Assembly: GCA_965226755.1 (NCBI GenBank)
Contig: CBDDDT010000004.1
Coordinates: 124,001 to 188,000 of the forward strand
Source of the DNA: Bog-113 sp965226755
Lineage (GTDB): Bacteria; Acidobacteriota; Terriglobia; Bryobacterales; Bryobacteraceae
Reading direction: 5' to 3'
DNA: 64,000 nt
The notes under the pieces are model-generated. The model was not told the origin of the DNA and ran no database searches. It saw nothing but the letters and a program-made list of their open reading frames with translations. This document shows, in pieces, positions 41,479 through 49,760 of this stretch. Both the position numbers and the translations under genes were made by a program. Numbering within the stretch: position 1 is the first letter of the stretch; each line of letters starts with the position of its first letter.

Positions 41479-43718
41479 CAGCTCTTCCGATCGCTGTAGT
41501 AGTTCGCCGCGTACTTGCCGTAGCCGTAATATTCGTAGTTATCGGTCATGTTCTTCGTTACCTTATTCAGAACCAGACCGATCACGTTCGCCCGCAGGCG
41601 GCTCAAACGCGAGATCACGGACGCCACGGCCTTGCGGTTCGTCTCGCCCGCCACGCTCACGATCACCACGCCATCCACCATCGTCGCCATCTGCAGCGGC
41701 TCGGCGAAGTTCATCAGCGGCGCCGAATCGATGATGATCAGGGAGTACTCGCGAGAGGCTTCTTCCAGCACGGATTCGATTCCCGCGCCGACCATCTCCA
41801 TCGCGCGATGCGACGGCGGCCCCGACGTCAGAAGATCCAAATTCGGGACTCTTTCCACCGGCGTCAACGCGTCGCGCCAGGAGATCTCTCCCAAGACCAC
41901 GTTCGACAACCCCACCGGGCTGGTCACCGCAAACAAACGGTCCATGCTGGGCCGGCGAAGGTCGCCGTCGATCAGCAGCGTCTTCTTTCCCTGTTGCGCA
42001 TTGGTCGTCGCCAGGAGAGCCGACGTTGTGGATTTTCCGTCTCGCGGCGATGCGCTGGTGATCAAAATACTGCGAATGCGCCGGTCCAAATCACTCAGCA
42101 GAATTGAGCTGTGCAGCACGCGCACGGAGTCTTCCAGCAGCTTGGTCCCGGCTGAAACAGGTTCCGCCTTGACCAATTCTCCGCCGACTCCCTCTATCCC
42201 GTCGCCCGTGCCGAACCGGAATTTCCAATCGCGCGACATCGGCAGGCTTCCGATCAGGTTCGTCCGGAGTTCGCGAGTAACCTGTTCGGGCTCGCGGATC
42301 GTGTTATCCATCGTATCGGCCAGCACCGCTCCGCCCACGGCCAGAAAGGTCGAGAGAACGAACGTCAACAGCACGTTCATCGGAACATTCGGAGCTACCG
42401 GACCATCGCCGGGCCGCGCCGCATCCGCCAGACGAACATTGCGGTTTGCGAAACCCGCGTTGATCGTGGATTCTTTGATCTTGCCCTCCAACTCGTCGTA
42501 AAGCTTTTTATCGGCATCCGCCTCGCGCTTCAAATTCTGATATTGGAAAGAGTGCTCGTTCAGCTTGTCGAATTCCGCCTTGGTCTGATTCACCGACTGC
42601 TGCAGCATCGCCTCGCGATTGATGGCTTCCCGGTATTCGATTTCCGTGCGGCGCCGGACGCCTTGCCGCGCGGCGTCGAACTGCGATTGAATCTCCTTCA
42701 TCTGCGCGGACGCTTGAATGTACGCCGGGTGATTCGGCCCGTACTGTTCCTTCACCAGAGCGAACTTCTCGGAAGCATCGTTCAGCCGGTCTTGCAGCTT
42801 CTTGAGCGCGTCGCCTTGCGTGGAGACCTCACCGGCGTCAATGGACCCGTTGGGATTGGAGTTGAACGCCGCCTCTTTCTTCATGCGGTCGGCCTGCGCG
42901 TTGGTGTATTCCGTGTTCAACTGCAGCAGCCGCGCCGAGAGGATGTTGGTTTTATCCTCCGGATTGATGACGTTCATTTCCTTCTCAAACTGCGCCAGCG
43001 CCATTCCGGAGCGCTCCATCTTGGCGCGCAACTCATCCAGCTGTTTCTCCATGAACTGCGAGAGCGTGGCCGAGGCGTGCGACCGGATTTCGTAACTATG
43101 CTCCAGATACGAGTTCGCCACCGCGTTCGCCACATTCGCCGCCAGCACCGGGTCAGGCGAGCGGTAGCTGATCTGAATCAGATATGTGTTCACCGGACGC
43201 GCAATGGTCAGGCGCGCCAGTGCTACCGGCCCCTTCGGCGGCGCCACGTGGCTCTGGTTGTGTGTTAGCCCGGTCGAGTGCTCATGCTGCAGCAAATCGT
43301 ATTTCTGCACCACGGGGCGAAGCACCGAGTCCGATTGGATCAGATGAATTTGTGTCGCCAGGTATTGATCCGAATCCAGATTCGGCGATCCCGACTGCGA
43401 ATTCGAACCCACCACGTCCGTCGGCGTATCGCGATCCACATCGAGCGTGGCGGTCGACTCGTACATCGGACTCATGCGCGAAGAGATGATGAACGTCGCA
43501 ATCGTGCAGATCGCGACAAACGTCAGCATGTGCCAGCGATAGCGCTTCAGCACCCACAGGTAGTGAGAGACCGGAATCGATCCCTCCGACGGCTCCGGAT
43601 TCGTCATCCGCGGCGGGGAGGTCTGCTGCTGATAGGCGGCCAAAGCCCGCGTCAGCAATTCGCCCGCCGGAACGAGGGCTTCGGTCTCGGAATTTCCCTT
43701 TGGGTTCACCATATCCAT
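41478..43718 (-). CDS. Wzc-type polysaccharide co-polymerase/tyrosine autokinase
   Basis: A 746-residue BY-kinase fused to its chain-length regulator. Order: cytoplasmic start, first membrane helix (about 65-82), Wzz domain, long periplasmic coiled coil (about 200-430), second helix (about 460-478), then the cytoplasmic kinase. The kinase has Walker A SASPRDGKSTTSALL, Walker A' LLIDGDLRRPS and Walker B SLIIIDSAPL. The C-terminus is a Tyr cluster (NYEYYGYGKYAANYY), the site of autophosphorylation. It controls polymer length and export together with Wza, whose gene lies 32 bp upstream on the same strand. No Wzb-type phosphatase was found nearby. Confidence 0.94.
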   Translation of the reverse strand: MDMVNPKGNSETEALVPAGELLTRALAAYQQQTSPPRMTNPEPSEGSIPVSHYLWVLKRYRWHMLTFVAICTIATFIISSRMSPMYESTATLDVDRDTPTDVVGSNSQSGSPNLDSDQYLATQIHLIQSDSVLRPVVQKYDLLQHEHSTGLTHNQSHVAPPKGPVALARLTIARPVNTYLIQISYRSPDPVLAANVANAVANSYLEHSYEIRSHASATLSQFMEKQLDELRAKMERSGMALAQFEKEMNVINPEDKTNILSARLLQLNTEYTNAQADRMKKEAAFNSNPNGSIDAGEVSTQGDALKKLQDRLNDASEKFALVKEQYGPNHPAYIQASAQMKEIQSQFDAARQGVRRRTEIEYREAINREAMLQQSVNQTKAEFDKLNEHSFQYQNLKREADADKKLYDELEGKIKESTINAGFANRNVRLADAARPGDGPVAPNVPMNVLLTFVLSTFLAVGGAVLADTMDNTIREPEQVTRELRTNLIGSLPMSRDWKFRFGTGDGIEGVGGELVKAEPVSAGTKLLEDSVRVLHSSILLSDLDRRIRSILITSASPRDGKSTTSALLATTNAQQGKKTLLIDGDLRRPSMDRLFAVTSPVGLSNVVLGEISWRDALTPVERVPNLDLLTSGPPSHRAMEMVGAGIESVLEEASREYSLIIIDSAPLMNFAEPLQMATMVDGVVIVSVAGETNRKAVASVISRLSRLRANVIGLVLNKVTKNMTDNYEYYGYGKYAANYYSDRKS

Positions 43719-43750
43719 ATTTTTCGCGGCTTCACTGGTAAATGCCTTAG

Positions 43751-44719
43751 TTAATGCTTAAAGATCAACAAGCCCGAGACTGTTCCGATGCCGAACGCCA
43801 TCAGCACATCGACAGTCTTCGACAGGTTCCGCTTGTTCTTGTTATCCGGAACGTACAGAACATCATTCGCCATCAGTGGAACATCCGGCGCCTTGCGGTC
43901 CATAATTTTCGTCAACGGAATCGGAATCTCGTTCTTGGGCGAATCGCCATGTCGCAGAATATACGCTTGGTTGGACGCAAAGGGCAGCAATCCGTCCGAT
44001 TGCGCGATCACGCGCAAAACGGTCAATTCGCTCACATCGTGAACCGGGATCGCGCCCGGCTTCTTCACGTTTCCCACCACAAACACCCGCCCGCCTTCGG
44101 GCACGCGGATCTCTTCTCCGCCGTTCAACCGAATATTCAGGCTTTCGTCACCGCGATCGATCAGCGCTTTCACCGGAATCCGCTGCATCAGCGCTTCCCC
44201 GCCATCCGGGGCCGGCCGGCTCACCAGAATCTCGGAGCCCGCCGCATCAGACAGTCCGTCAGCGCGCGTAATCGCATCCAGCAGCGTCACTGTTCCCGCC
44301 GCCTGGAACGTGAGCGGGTGTCGCACCGCGCCCACCACGCTGATCGGGCGGCTCCGGTATTCTGACACCGTTACGCTCACGATCGGCCGGACCAGTATCC
44401 CTTCCGCTTTGAGCTCATCGGTCAGTTCACCCTCGAGGTCAGCCGGAAACAGTCCCGCCGCTTTCATGGGTTTGTTCAGCAGCGGTAGCCGTAACTTGCC
44501 GTCCTGTCCCACGCGTTCGGTCCGCGTCAACTCCGGCGAGTCGTAAACCTGAATTGACACCAAATCATCGATCCCAATGCGTTGAATTGGCAGGTTTCCG
44601 CCATTCGCGTTCGCGTCCACGTTTCTCTGACTGAAACCCGGCACACAGCAGCAAAGCGCGAAAAAAACGCCGAACCGAATCGCGGGGGACCATGCTTTCC
44701 TGGTTACGATGGAGTCCAT
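43751..44719 (-). CDS. Wza-type polysaccharide export protein
   Basis: A 322-residue exported protein (signal about 1-32, RFGVFFALCCCVPGFSQ) with a Poly_export domain (about 45-130; QRIGIDDLVSIQVYDSPEL). SLBB-type domains follow (SRPISVVGAVRHPLTF; GRVFVVGNVKKPGAIPV). It forms the outer-membrane polysaccharide channel. The Cys cluster before the cleavage site makes a lipobox uncertain. The C-terminal residues include a hydrophobic stretch (VDVLMAFGIGTVSGLLIF), as in Wza-like proteins that span the outer membrane with a helix. Start ATG 44719 follows GGAAAGTGAG. It is the first gene of the wza-wzc pair and diverges from the glycosyltransferase at 44870. Confidence 0.92.
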   Translation of the reverse strand: MDSIVTRKAWSPAIRFGVFFALCCCVPGFSQRNVDANANGGNLPIQRIGIDDLVSIQVYDSPELTRTERVGQDGKLRLPLLNKPMKAAGLFPADLEGELTDELKAEGILVRPIVSVTVSEYRSRPISVVGAVRHPLTFQAAGTVTLLDAITRADGLSDAAGSEILVSRPAPDGGEALMQRIPVKALIDRGDESLNIRLNGGEEIRVPEGGRVFVVGNVKKPGAIPVHDVSELTVLRVIAQSDGLLPFASNQAYILRHGDSPKNEIPIPLTKIMDRKAPDVPLMANDVLYVPDNKNKRNLSKTVDVLMAFGIGTVSGLLIFKH

Positions 44720-44838
44720 AAGCTCACTTTCCGGAGGGATAATCCGCCCGGGAATCAACGGATTCTCGGTTTCAGCGCCGCCGAGCATCAGAAATTAGAT
44801 TGGGCGAACCTGTGCAGAATCGGTAAGATACAACACCC

Positions 44839-44862
44839 TCCGATAAAGAAGGATATATCGGA
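44839..44862 (+). other. Hairpin in the leader of the glycosyltransferase gene
   Basis: TCCGATA (44839-44845) and TATCGGA (44856-44862) pair perfectly over a ten-base loop. The right arm overlaps the GGAAG ribosome site (44860-44864) of the gene starting at 44870, so the hairpin could limit initiation there. As the region is also the divergent promoter of wza, a protein-binding site is an alternative. Confidence 0.4.
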
Positions 44863-44869
44863 AGCTAAC

Positions 44870-46198
44870 ATGCGAGGGGGTGGAATGTCAATCGGGCGAC
44901 CTTCTCAGGCGATGAGCTATTTCATACATTCCATTAGGCTTAGCGCTCTCCGTGAACTCCTGCGCCCCTTCTATCTGCGCCGCCTCTACTTTCCTCTGTT
45001 CCCCAGCCGCAAACCGCCGTACTTCGACGCCGCCTGGCTCTACCCCGACGCCGAGGCGCCAGCCGACGCCCGACGCCCTGCTGTCATTTTTTTCCCGATG
45101 AACGATTGGCACGCGCGCGCACAACGCACCGCCCACCTAGCCCGCGCTCTCAGCCGTCAGGGCTACCCCTGCATTTACCTCAGTCCCCATCTCGGCCGCG
45201 AATTCCCGCGCTGCCCCGATCGTTCCGCCCGCGTGCGACTCACTCAACTCGCGCCGGATCTCTATGAATTGCACGTTCATCTTCCCCGCGAACCGGTCTT
45301 TCACCACCGTTCCCTCACGGCGCCTGAATCGGGCATTCTCGCCGAAGCGATCCAGGGCGCTCTCCGCTTCATCCGCGCTCGCGCCGCCGTGCAAATCCTG
45401 GCGTTTCCCGTCTGGCTTGACGCCGCTCTGGCAATCAAGCGACACACCGGCGCGCCGATCATTTACGACTGCCACGATTACCTGCCCGGCTTCTCCGGCA
45501 TCGCCCCGTCGATCGTCGCGCGCGAGCCCGATCTGTTCCGGTTGAGCGATGGCGTCGTCTGCTCCTCGGAAAACCTCATCCGGCGCGCCCAATCGCTCCT
45601 CGCCAATGCGCCTGTCCTCATCCGCAACGCGGCGCCCGCGGAACTCCTCATCACGCCGCGAAGGGCGGACATTCCGCCAAGTCCCGTCATCATCGGCTAC
45701 ATCGGCGCGCTCGATTCGTGGTTTGATTGCGAGGCCGTCCGCGCCGCCGCGCTCGCGCGCCCGGACTGGCGCTTCCAACTCGTCGGCCGCGTGGAAAACT
45801 CCGCTGTCGCCCAGCTCGCGGCCCTGCCGAACATCGAACTTACCGGCGAGATTCCGTTCCGCCTCCTCGGCGACTATCTGTCCCGCTTCACCATCGCCGT
45901 CATCCCGTTCGCCCTCAACTCGCTCATCGACGCCACCGACCCCATCAAGGTGTATGAATATTTCGCGGCCGGGCTGCCAGTGGTCGCTTCGCAACTGCCT
46001 GAACTCGATCGGTTTTCGCACCTTCTCTGGCGCTACCAAAATCCGTCTGATTTCGTCTCAAAACTGGGCCTGGCGCTAACCGCGGATTCCGCCTCGCTTC
46101 AAGAGCAGCGCCGCTCCGTGGCGGCTGCCGAAACCTGGGAAAAGCGCGCGGAAACACTAATTCGGCTGATCGACCACTTAGTAGGTGCTGCCGGATAG
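44870..46198 (+). CDS. GT4-like glycosyltransferase
   Basis: A 442-residue GT-B-type protein. The middle contains IIYDCHDYLPGF and GVVCSSENLIRRAQSLL, and the donor domain VIIGYIGALDSWFDCEAV, WRFQLVGRVEN, IELTGEIPFRLLGDYLSRF and DPIKVYEYFAAGLPVVAS. These match the family of polysaccharide transferases in which KVYEYFAAG replaces the classic EX7E. ATG 44870 follows GGAAG; ATG 44885 follows GAGGGGG and is equally plausible. It is alone on the plus strand, divergent from wza and facing the DUF993 operon across a 392-bp gap. Confidence 0.87.
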   Translation: MRGGGMSIGRPSQAMSYFIHSIRLSALRELLRPFYLRRLYFPLFPSRKPPYFDAAWLYPDAEAPADARRPAVIFFPMNDWHARAQRTAHLARALSRQGYPCIYLSPHLGREFPRCPDRSARVRLTQLAPDLYELHVHLPREPVFHHRSLTAPESGILAEAIQGALRFIRARAAVQILAFPVWLDAALAIKRHTGAPIIYDCHDYLPGFSGIAPSIVAREPDLFRLSDGVVCSSENLIRRAQSLLANAPVLIRNAAPAELLITPRRADIPPSPVIIGYIGALDSWFDCEAVRAAALARPDWRFQLVGRVENSAVAQLAALPNIELTGEIPFRLLGDYLSRFTIAVIPFALNSLIDATDPIKVYEYFAAGLPVVASQLPELDRFSHLLWRYQNPSDFVSKLGLALTADSASLQEQRRSVAAAETWEKRAETLIRLIDHLVGAAG

Positions 46199-46590
46199 CG
46201 GTCCCGCCCCCGCCCAATCCCCCATGAAACGGCACGAAGGGCCAGCGCGGTTAACTCTTCTCGCTGGCGGTTCGCGCTGACTGACCACAGCCAGTTTACG
46301 GACTACACCCGCTTAAGGGCGAGAAGAAGGGCTTTCGGTCTGTGACTAAGGTGAAGGAAAGACAGCCATGCCGATGAAAATCCCGCCCACCCCGGACGCA
46401 TCGTAACAAGCGCGTGCCTTGAGCCTTTGGGTTTGCCTGTCACCGAAGGGGCATCAGCCCGGAGATGGCGATCCGGCTTTCAAATGCGTTCGGCAGCACG
46501 CCGGAAACGTGGTTGCGGATCAGCGGATGTAGTTTGCCTCGCCAGTAAAGAAATTTGAGTGTCCGTGCGCTGTCACACGGCAAGCCGACG
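46199..46590. other. 392-bp intergenic region without a supportable gene
   Basis: Between two convergent genes. A 69-codon minus-strand frame (46440-46649) overlaps the isomerase gene and resembles nothing known, so it is not called. Visible structure: a perfect 9-bp inverted repeat, TCTTCTCGC (46256-46264) and GCGAGAAGA (46319-46327), spanning 54 bp. No tRNA, transposase fragment or terminal repeat was recognised. It may be a decayed insertion or an unannotated RNA. Confidence 0.5.
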
Positions 46591-47400
46591 CTAAAGCACC
46601 GCCAAAAACCGTTCACAAACTCTAGCCACCACGCCGTCCGTATCCTCATCCCAGATCGCCCGGTTGAAAATCTCCACTTCGATCGGACCCGCGTACCCCG
46701 CGGCGTCCACCGCCTCGCGGATGCGCCGCAGCTCGATCATGCCATCGCCCATCATGCCGCGCCCCAGCAACACATCCGGCAGCGGCACAAGCCAATCCGA
46801 GACATGCAAACCGAGCACGCGGCCGCGGACCCGCGCGATTTCGCTATATAACTCCGGATCCCACCACACATGGAACGCGTCGACGATCACCCCTACCGTC
46901 TCCGCATCGAAGCCCGCCGCCAGCCGGTTCGCTTCACCCAGTGTCGTGATCACCGAGCGATCGCCCGCGAACATCGGGTGCAAAGGCTCGAGCCCCAGCC
47001 GCACGCCGGCATCCCGCGCATGCTTTGCCACAGACGCGATGCCGTCCCGCACCATCCCTCGCGCCGCATCAATGTCCCGATCCGGAGCTGGCCCGCAGAC
47101 CAGAACCAGCACATCCGTTCCGATCGCCGCGGCCTCATCAATCGCCCGCAAGTTATCGTCGATTCGCGCCTGCCGCTCCCCCGCCGTCGCTGCCGGGAAC
47201 ATCCCGCCCCGGCACAAACCCGACACGCGCACTCCCGCGTCGCTCAGCATTCGGGAGCCTTCCGACAGGCCAGCCTCGGCCAGCTTATGACGCCACACGC
47301 CGATATGAGAAATTCCATGCCGCACGCACGCGTCCACAGCTTCCCGCAGGTTCAGCCGTTCCGTCGTAATCTGGTTCAAGCTCAGCCGCTTCCGGTCCAT
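46591..47400 (-). CDS. Sugar phosphate isomerase/epimerase-like TIM barrel protein
   Basis: A 269-residue xylose-isomerase-like TIM barrel (AP endonuclease 2 superfamily). Features are HGISHIGVWRHKLAEAG, VRVSGLCRGGMFPA, VRLGLEPLHPMF with a metal-binding Glu, GVIVDAFHVWWDPEL with Asp/His, GLHVSDWLVP and GPIEVEIFNRAIW with the final Glu. Members isomerise, epimerise or cleave (keto)sugars with a divalent metal. ATG 47400 is preceded by AGGTGAG. It is the last gene of an operon with DUF993 and a Gfo/Idh/MocA oxidoreductase; such sets usually act on one sugar or cyclitol, unidentified here. Confidence 0.85.
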   Translation of the reverse strand: MDRKRLSLNQITTERLNLREAVDACVRHGISHIGVWRHKLAEAGLSEGSRMLSDAGVRVSGLCRGGMFPAATAGERQARIDDNLRAIDEAAAIGTDVLVLVCGPAPDRDIDAARGMVRDGIASVAKHARDAGVRLGLEPLHPMFAGDRSVITTLGEANRLAAGFDAETVGVIVDAFHVWWDPELYSEIARVRGRVLGLHVSDWLVPLPDVLLGRGMMGDGMIELRRIREAVDAAGYAGPIEVEIFNRAIWDEDTDGVVARVCERFLAVL

Positions 47401-47419
47401 CGCGCTCTCACCTAGCCCC

Positions 47420-48583
47420 CTAAATGCCAGCCTGCGACAGCAGCGTCCGCATGCGCTCGCACGCCAGATCCGGGTCAATCATCAATCCCGCTTCCGCGGC
47501 TTGGCGAAGCACCCGCGAAAGATGCACGATCGATCGCGCGCTCTCCCGCCCGCCCACCATCCGAAAATGCCGCTGGAAGCCATTCAGATATGCCAGAAAG
47601 ACAATCCCCGTCTTGTAGTGGTAAGTCGGCGCCTCGAAGATGGTTCGCGACAGCGCCACGGTCGGCCGGAGCACCCGCTCATATTCGGCTTCGTCACCCC
47701 GGTCGAGCGCCTGCAAGGCCGCGCTCGCCGCCGGCGCGATCGCGTCGAAAATTCCCAACAGCGCGTCGCTATGCCCCTGTTCGTCTCCGCGAATCAGATC
47801 CGGATATCCGAAATCGTCCCCCGTATACATCCGCACGCCCGGCGGCAGTTGCCTCCGCATCTCCACCTCGAGCACGGCATCGAGCAGCGAGATCTTGATC
47901 CCGTCCACTTTGTTGCGATTCTCCAGAATCACCCGGAGACACGTCGCCATCGCCTCGCGCGGATTCCGGGAACCCCAGTACGCCGCGAGCGCCGGATCGA
48001 ACATGTCTCCCAGCCAGTGCAGAATCACCGGCGCCGCGCACTGTTTCAGCACCGCGCCGTATACGCGCGCATAGTCCTCCGCGCCAGTCGCGCAGCCCGC
48101 CAGCGCGCGGCTCGCCATCAGAATGACCCTGCCGCCGCAACGCTCCACATAGGCGCACTGCTCTTCATACGCCCGGATCACCCCATCCAGGTCATGGTCG
48201 CGCCCGGGATCTAACTGGTCCGTTCCCGCGCCGCAGGCGACGACTCCGCCGACCGCCTTTGCCTCTTTCACCGAACGCGCGATCAATTCCCGCGCCGCCG
48301 CCCAATCGAGACCTGACCCGCGCTGCGCCGTATCCATGGCCTCTGCCACCGCCAGGCCATACGACCACAGCACGCGCCGGTACGCCAGCGTCGCGTCCCA
48401 ATCCAACGCGCACGTGGTTCCGGGATCGCCCGGTGCTAGCGCATCCGTCACCACATGCGCCGCGGCGTATGCCACCCTGCACCGCAGCCCAGTCGGCGGC
48501 GTGGGCCATGGACATGGATCCGGCAGAACGCACCGCACCATTTGCCGATGCTCATCGGGAAGCTGCAACTCGCGCGAAAGCAT
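47420..48583 (-). CDS. DUF993 family protein
   Basis: A 387-residue protein of the DUF993 family, which has a class I aldolase/DapA-like TIM-barrel appearance. Recognisable stretches are TTCALDWDATLAYRRVLWSYG, GVVACGAGTDQL, CGGRVILMASRALAG, PVILHWLGDMFDP and KVDGIKISLLDAV, whose Lys is in the position of a possible Schiff-base residue, and GVRMYTGDDFGYP. Function is not established. ATG 48583 starts two bases after the TAG of the oxidoreductase gene; an earlier frame start at 48616 would overlap it by 31 bp. Its position between an oxidoreductase and an isomerase suggests a retro-aldol or hydrolytic step in sugar breakdown (inference). Confidence 0.85.
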   Translation of the reverse strand: MLSRELQLPDEHRQMVRCVLPDPCPWPTPPTGLRCRVAYAAAHVVTDALAPGDPGTTCALDWDATLAYRRVLWSYGLAVAEAMDTAQRGSGLDWAAARELIARSVKEAKAVGGVVACGAGTDQLDPGRDHDLDGVIRAYEEQCAYVERCGGRVILMASRALAGCATGAEDYARVYGAVLKQCAAPVILHWLGDMFDPALAAYWGSRNPREAMATCLRVILENRNKVDGIKISLLDAVLEVEMRRQLPPGVRMYTGDDFGYPDLIRGDEQGHSDALLGIFDAIAPAASAALQALDRGDEAEYERVLRPTVALSRTIFEAPTYHYKTGIVFLAYLNGFQRHFRMVGGRESARSIVHLSRVLRQAAEAGLMIDPDLACERMRTLLSQAGI

Positions 48584-48585
48584 GT

Positions 48586-49737
48586 CTACAAGCTCAGCTT
48601 CGGCACATCGACCCACCGGCGCTCCCGCCAGGATTGCATCCCGAGTTCCGCCAGTTGCACGCCGCGCGCCCCCTCAAGCAGATCATGCGGGAACGGCGTC
48701 CCCAGCGCGACGTGGAGAAGGAATAGCTCCCAACCCGCCTTGAATGCGTTGCCGAAGTCCATGTTGTCCGGAACCTCCTGCCAGCCCGCGCGAAAGTTCA
48801 TCGCGTTGGATAGATCCGGGTTCCAAACCGGCTTCGGCGTATTCACGCGATGCTGCGTCCTGCACTCCCGCAAACCGGCCACCGCGCTTCCTTCGGTCCC
48901 GTCCACCTGCAGCACCAGCAGTTCATCCCGGTACACCCGCGTAGCCCAGGAGGAGTTCATCTGCGCCACGATTCCCCCCTCGAGTTCGAACGTTCCGTAC
49001 GCCGCGTCGTCCGCCGTCGCCGCGTAACGCCGCCCGCGCTCGTCCACCCGCTCCGGGATGTGGATCGCGCCCAGGCACGAGACCGCGCGCACGGCCCCGA
49101 ACGTCTGATCCAGCAGGTAGCGCCAGTGGCAGAACATATCCAGAATAATTCCGCCGTCTTCTTCCTTCCGGTAGTTCCAGGACGGGCGTTGGGCGGTCTG
49201 CCAATCACCCTCGAAAACCCAGTACCCGAATTCGCCGCGCACCGACAGGATGCGACCGAAAAAGCCGCTGTCAATCAGCCGCTTCAGCTTGCGAATTCCG
49301 GGGAGAAACAACTTGTCCTGCACCACGCCCGAACGAACGCCGCGGCTTTGCGCCAGGCGCGCTAGTTCGAGCGCGTCATCCAATTTCGCGGCTACCGGCT
49401 TTTCACAGTAAACATGCTTACCGGCCGAAATCGCGGCGCGCACGGCATCCACGCGCGCCCCGGTTGTCTGCGCGTCGAAATACACCGGATAATCCGGGTC
49501 GGCCAGACATTCATCGAGCTCGGTCGAAATGCGCTCAACGCCAAAACGATCCGCCAGCAGCTGCAGTTTTTCGCGCGATCGGCCCAGCAAAAGCGGTTCC
49601 GGATAGATCGTATCTCCGTTTCCGATCGGCACTCCGCCCTGTTCCCGGATGGCCGCGATCGAGCGCGCCAGATGCTGGTTCGCTCCCATTCGTCCTGTCA
49701 CCCCGTTGAGGATGACGCCCATCCTGCGCTTCGCCAT
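48586..49737 (-). CDS. Gfo/Idh/MocA-family oxidoreductase (cytoplasmic)
   Basis: A 383-residue NAD(P)-dependent dehydrogenase without a signal peptide. The Rossmann domain opens MGVILNGVTGRMGANQHL, close to the GTGRMG form of the dinucleotide loop. It has AISAGKHVYCEKPVA, where the Lys of EKP is catalytic, and a C-terminal domain with YRKEEDGGIILDMFCHWRYLLD, whose His is a likely catalytic residue. It heads the DUF993 operon, 23 bp behind glgX on the same strand, and may be read through from the trehalose genes. The substrate is probably a sugar or cyclitol. Confidence 0.9.
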   Translation of the reverse strand: MAKRRMGVILNGVTGRMGANQHLARSIAAIREQGGVPIGNGDTIYPEPLLLGRSREKLQLLADRFGVERISTELDECLADPDYPVYFDAQTTGARVDAVRAAISAGKHVYCEKPVAAKLDDALELARLAQSRGVRSGVVQDKLFLPGIRKLKRLIDSGFFGRILSVRGEFGYWVFEGDWQTAQRPSWNYRKEEDGGIILDMFCHWRYLLDQTFGAVRAVSCLGAIHIPERVDERGRRYAATADDAAYGTFELEGGIVAQMNSSWATRVYRDELLVLQVDGTEGSAVAGLRECRTQHRVNTPKPVWNPDLSNAMNFRAGWQEVPDNMDFGNAFKAGWELFLLHVALGTPFPHDLLEGARGVQLAELGMQSWRERRWVDVPKLSL

Positions 49738-49760
49738 TCGAAAACGATTCTACTTCGCCT

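Noticed and set aside
41548..42501. 317-codon plus-strand ORF
   Set aside because: Antisense to the Wzc kinase domain; composition is that of a GC-rich shadow frame.
46440..46649. 69-codon minus-strand ORF
   Set aside because: Overlaps the end of the isomerase gene, lacks a ribosome site and resembles no family.
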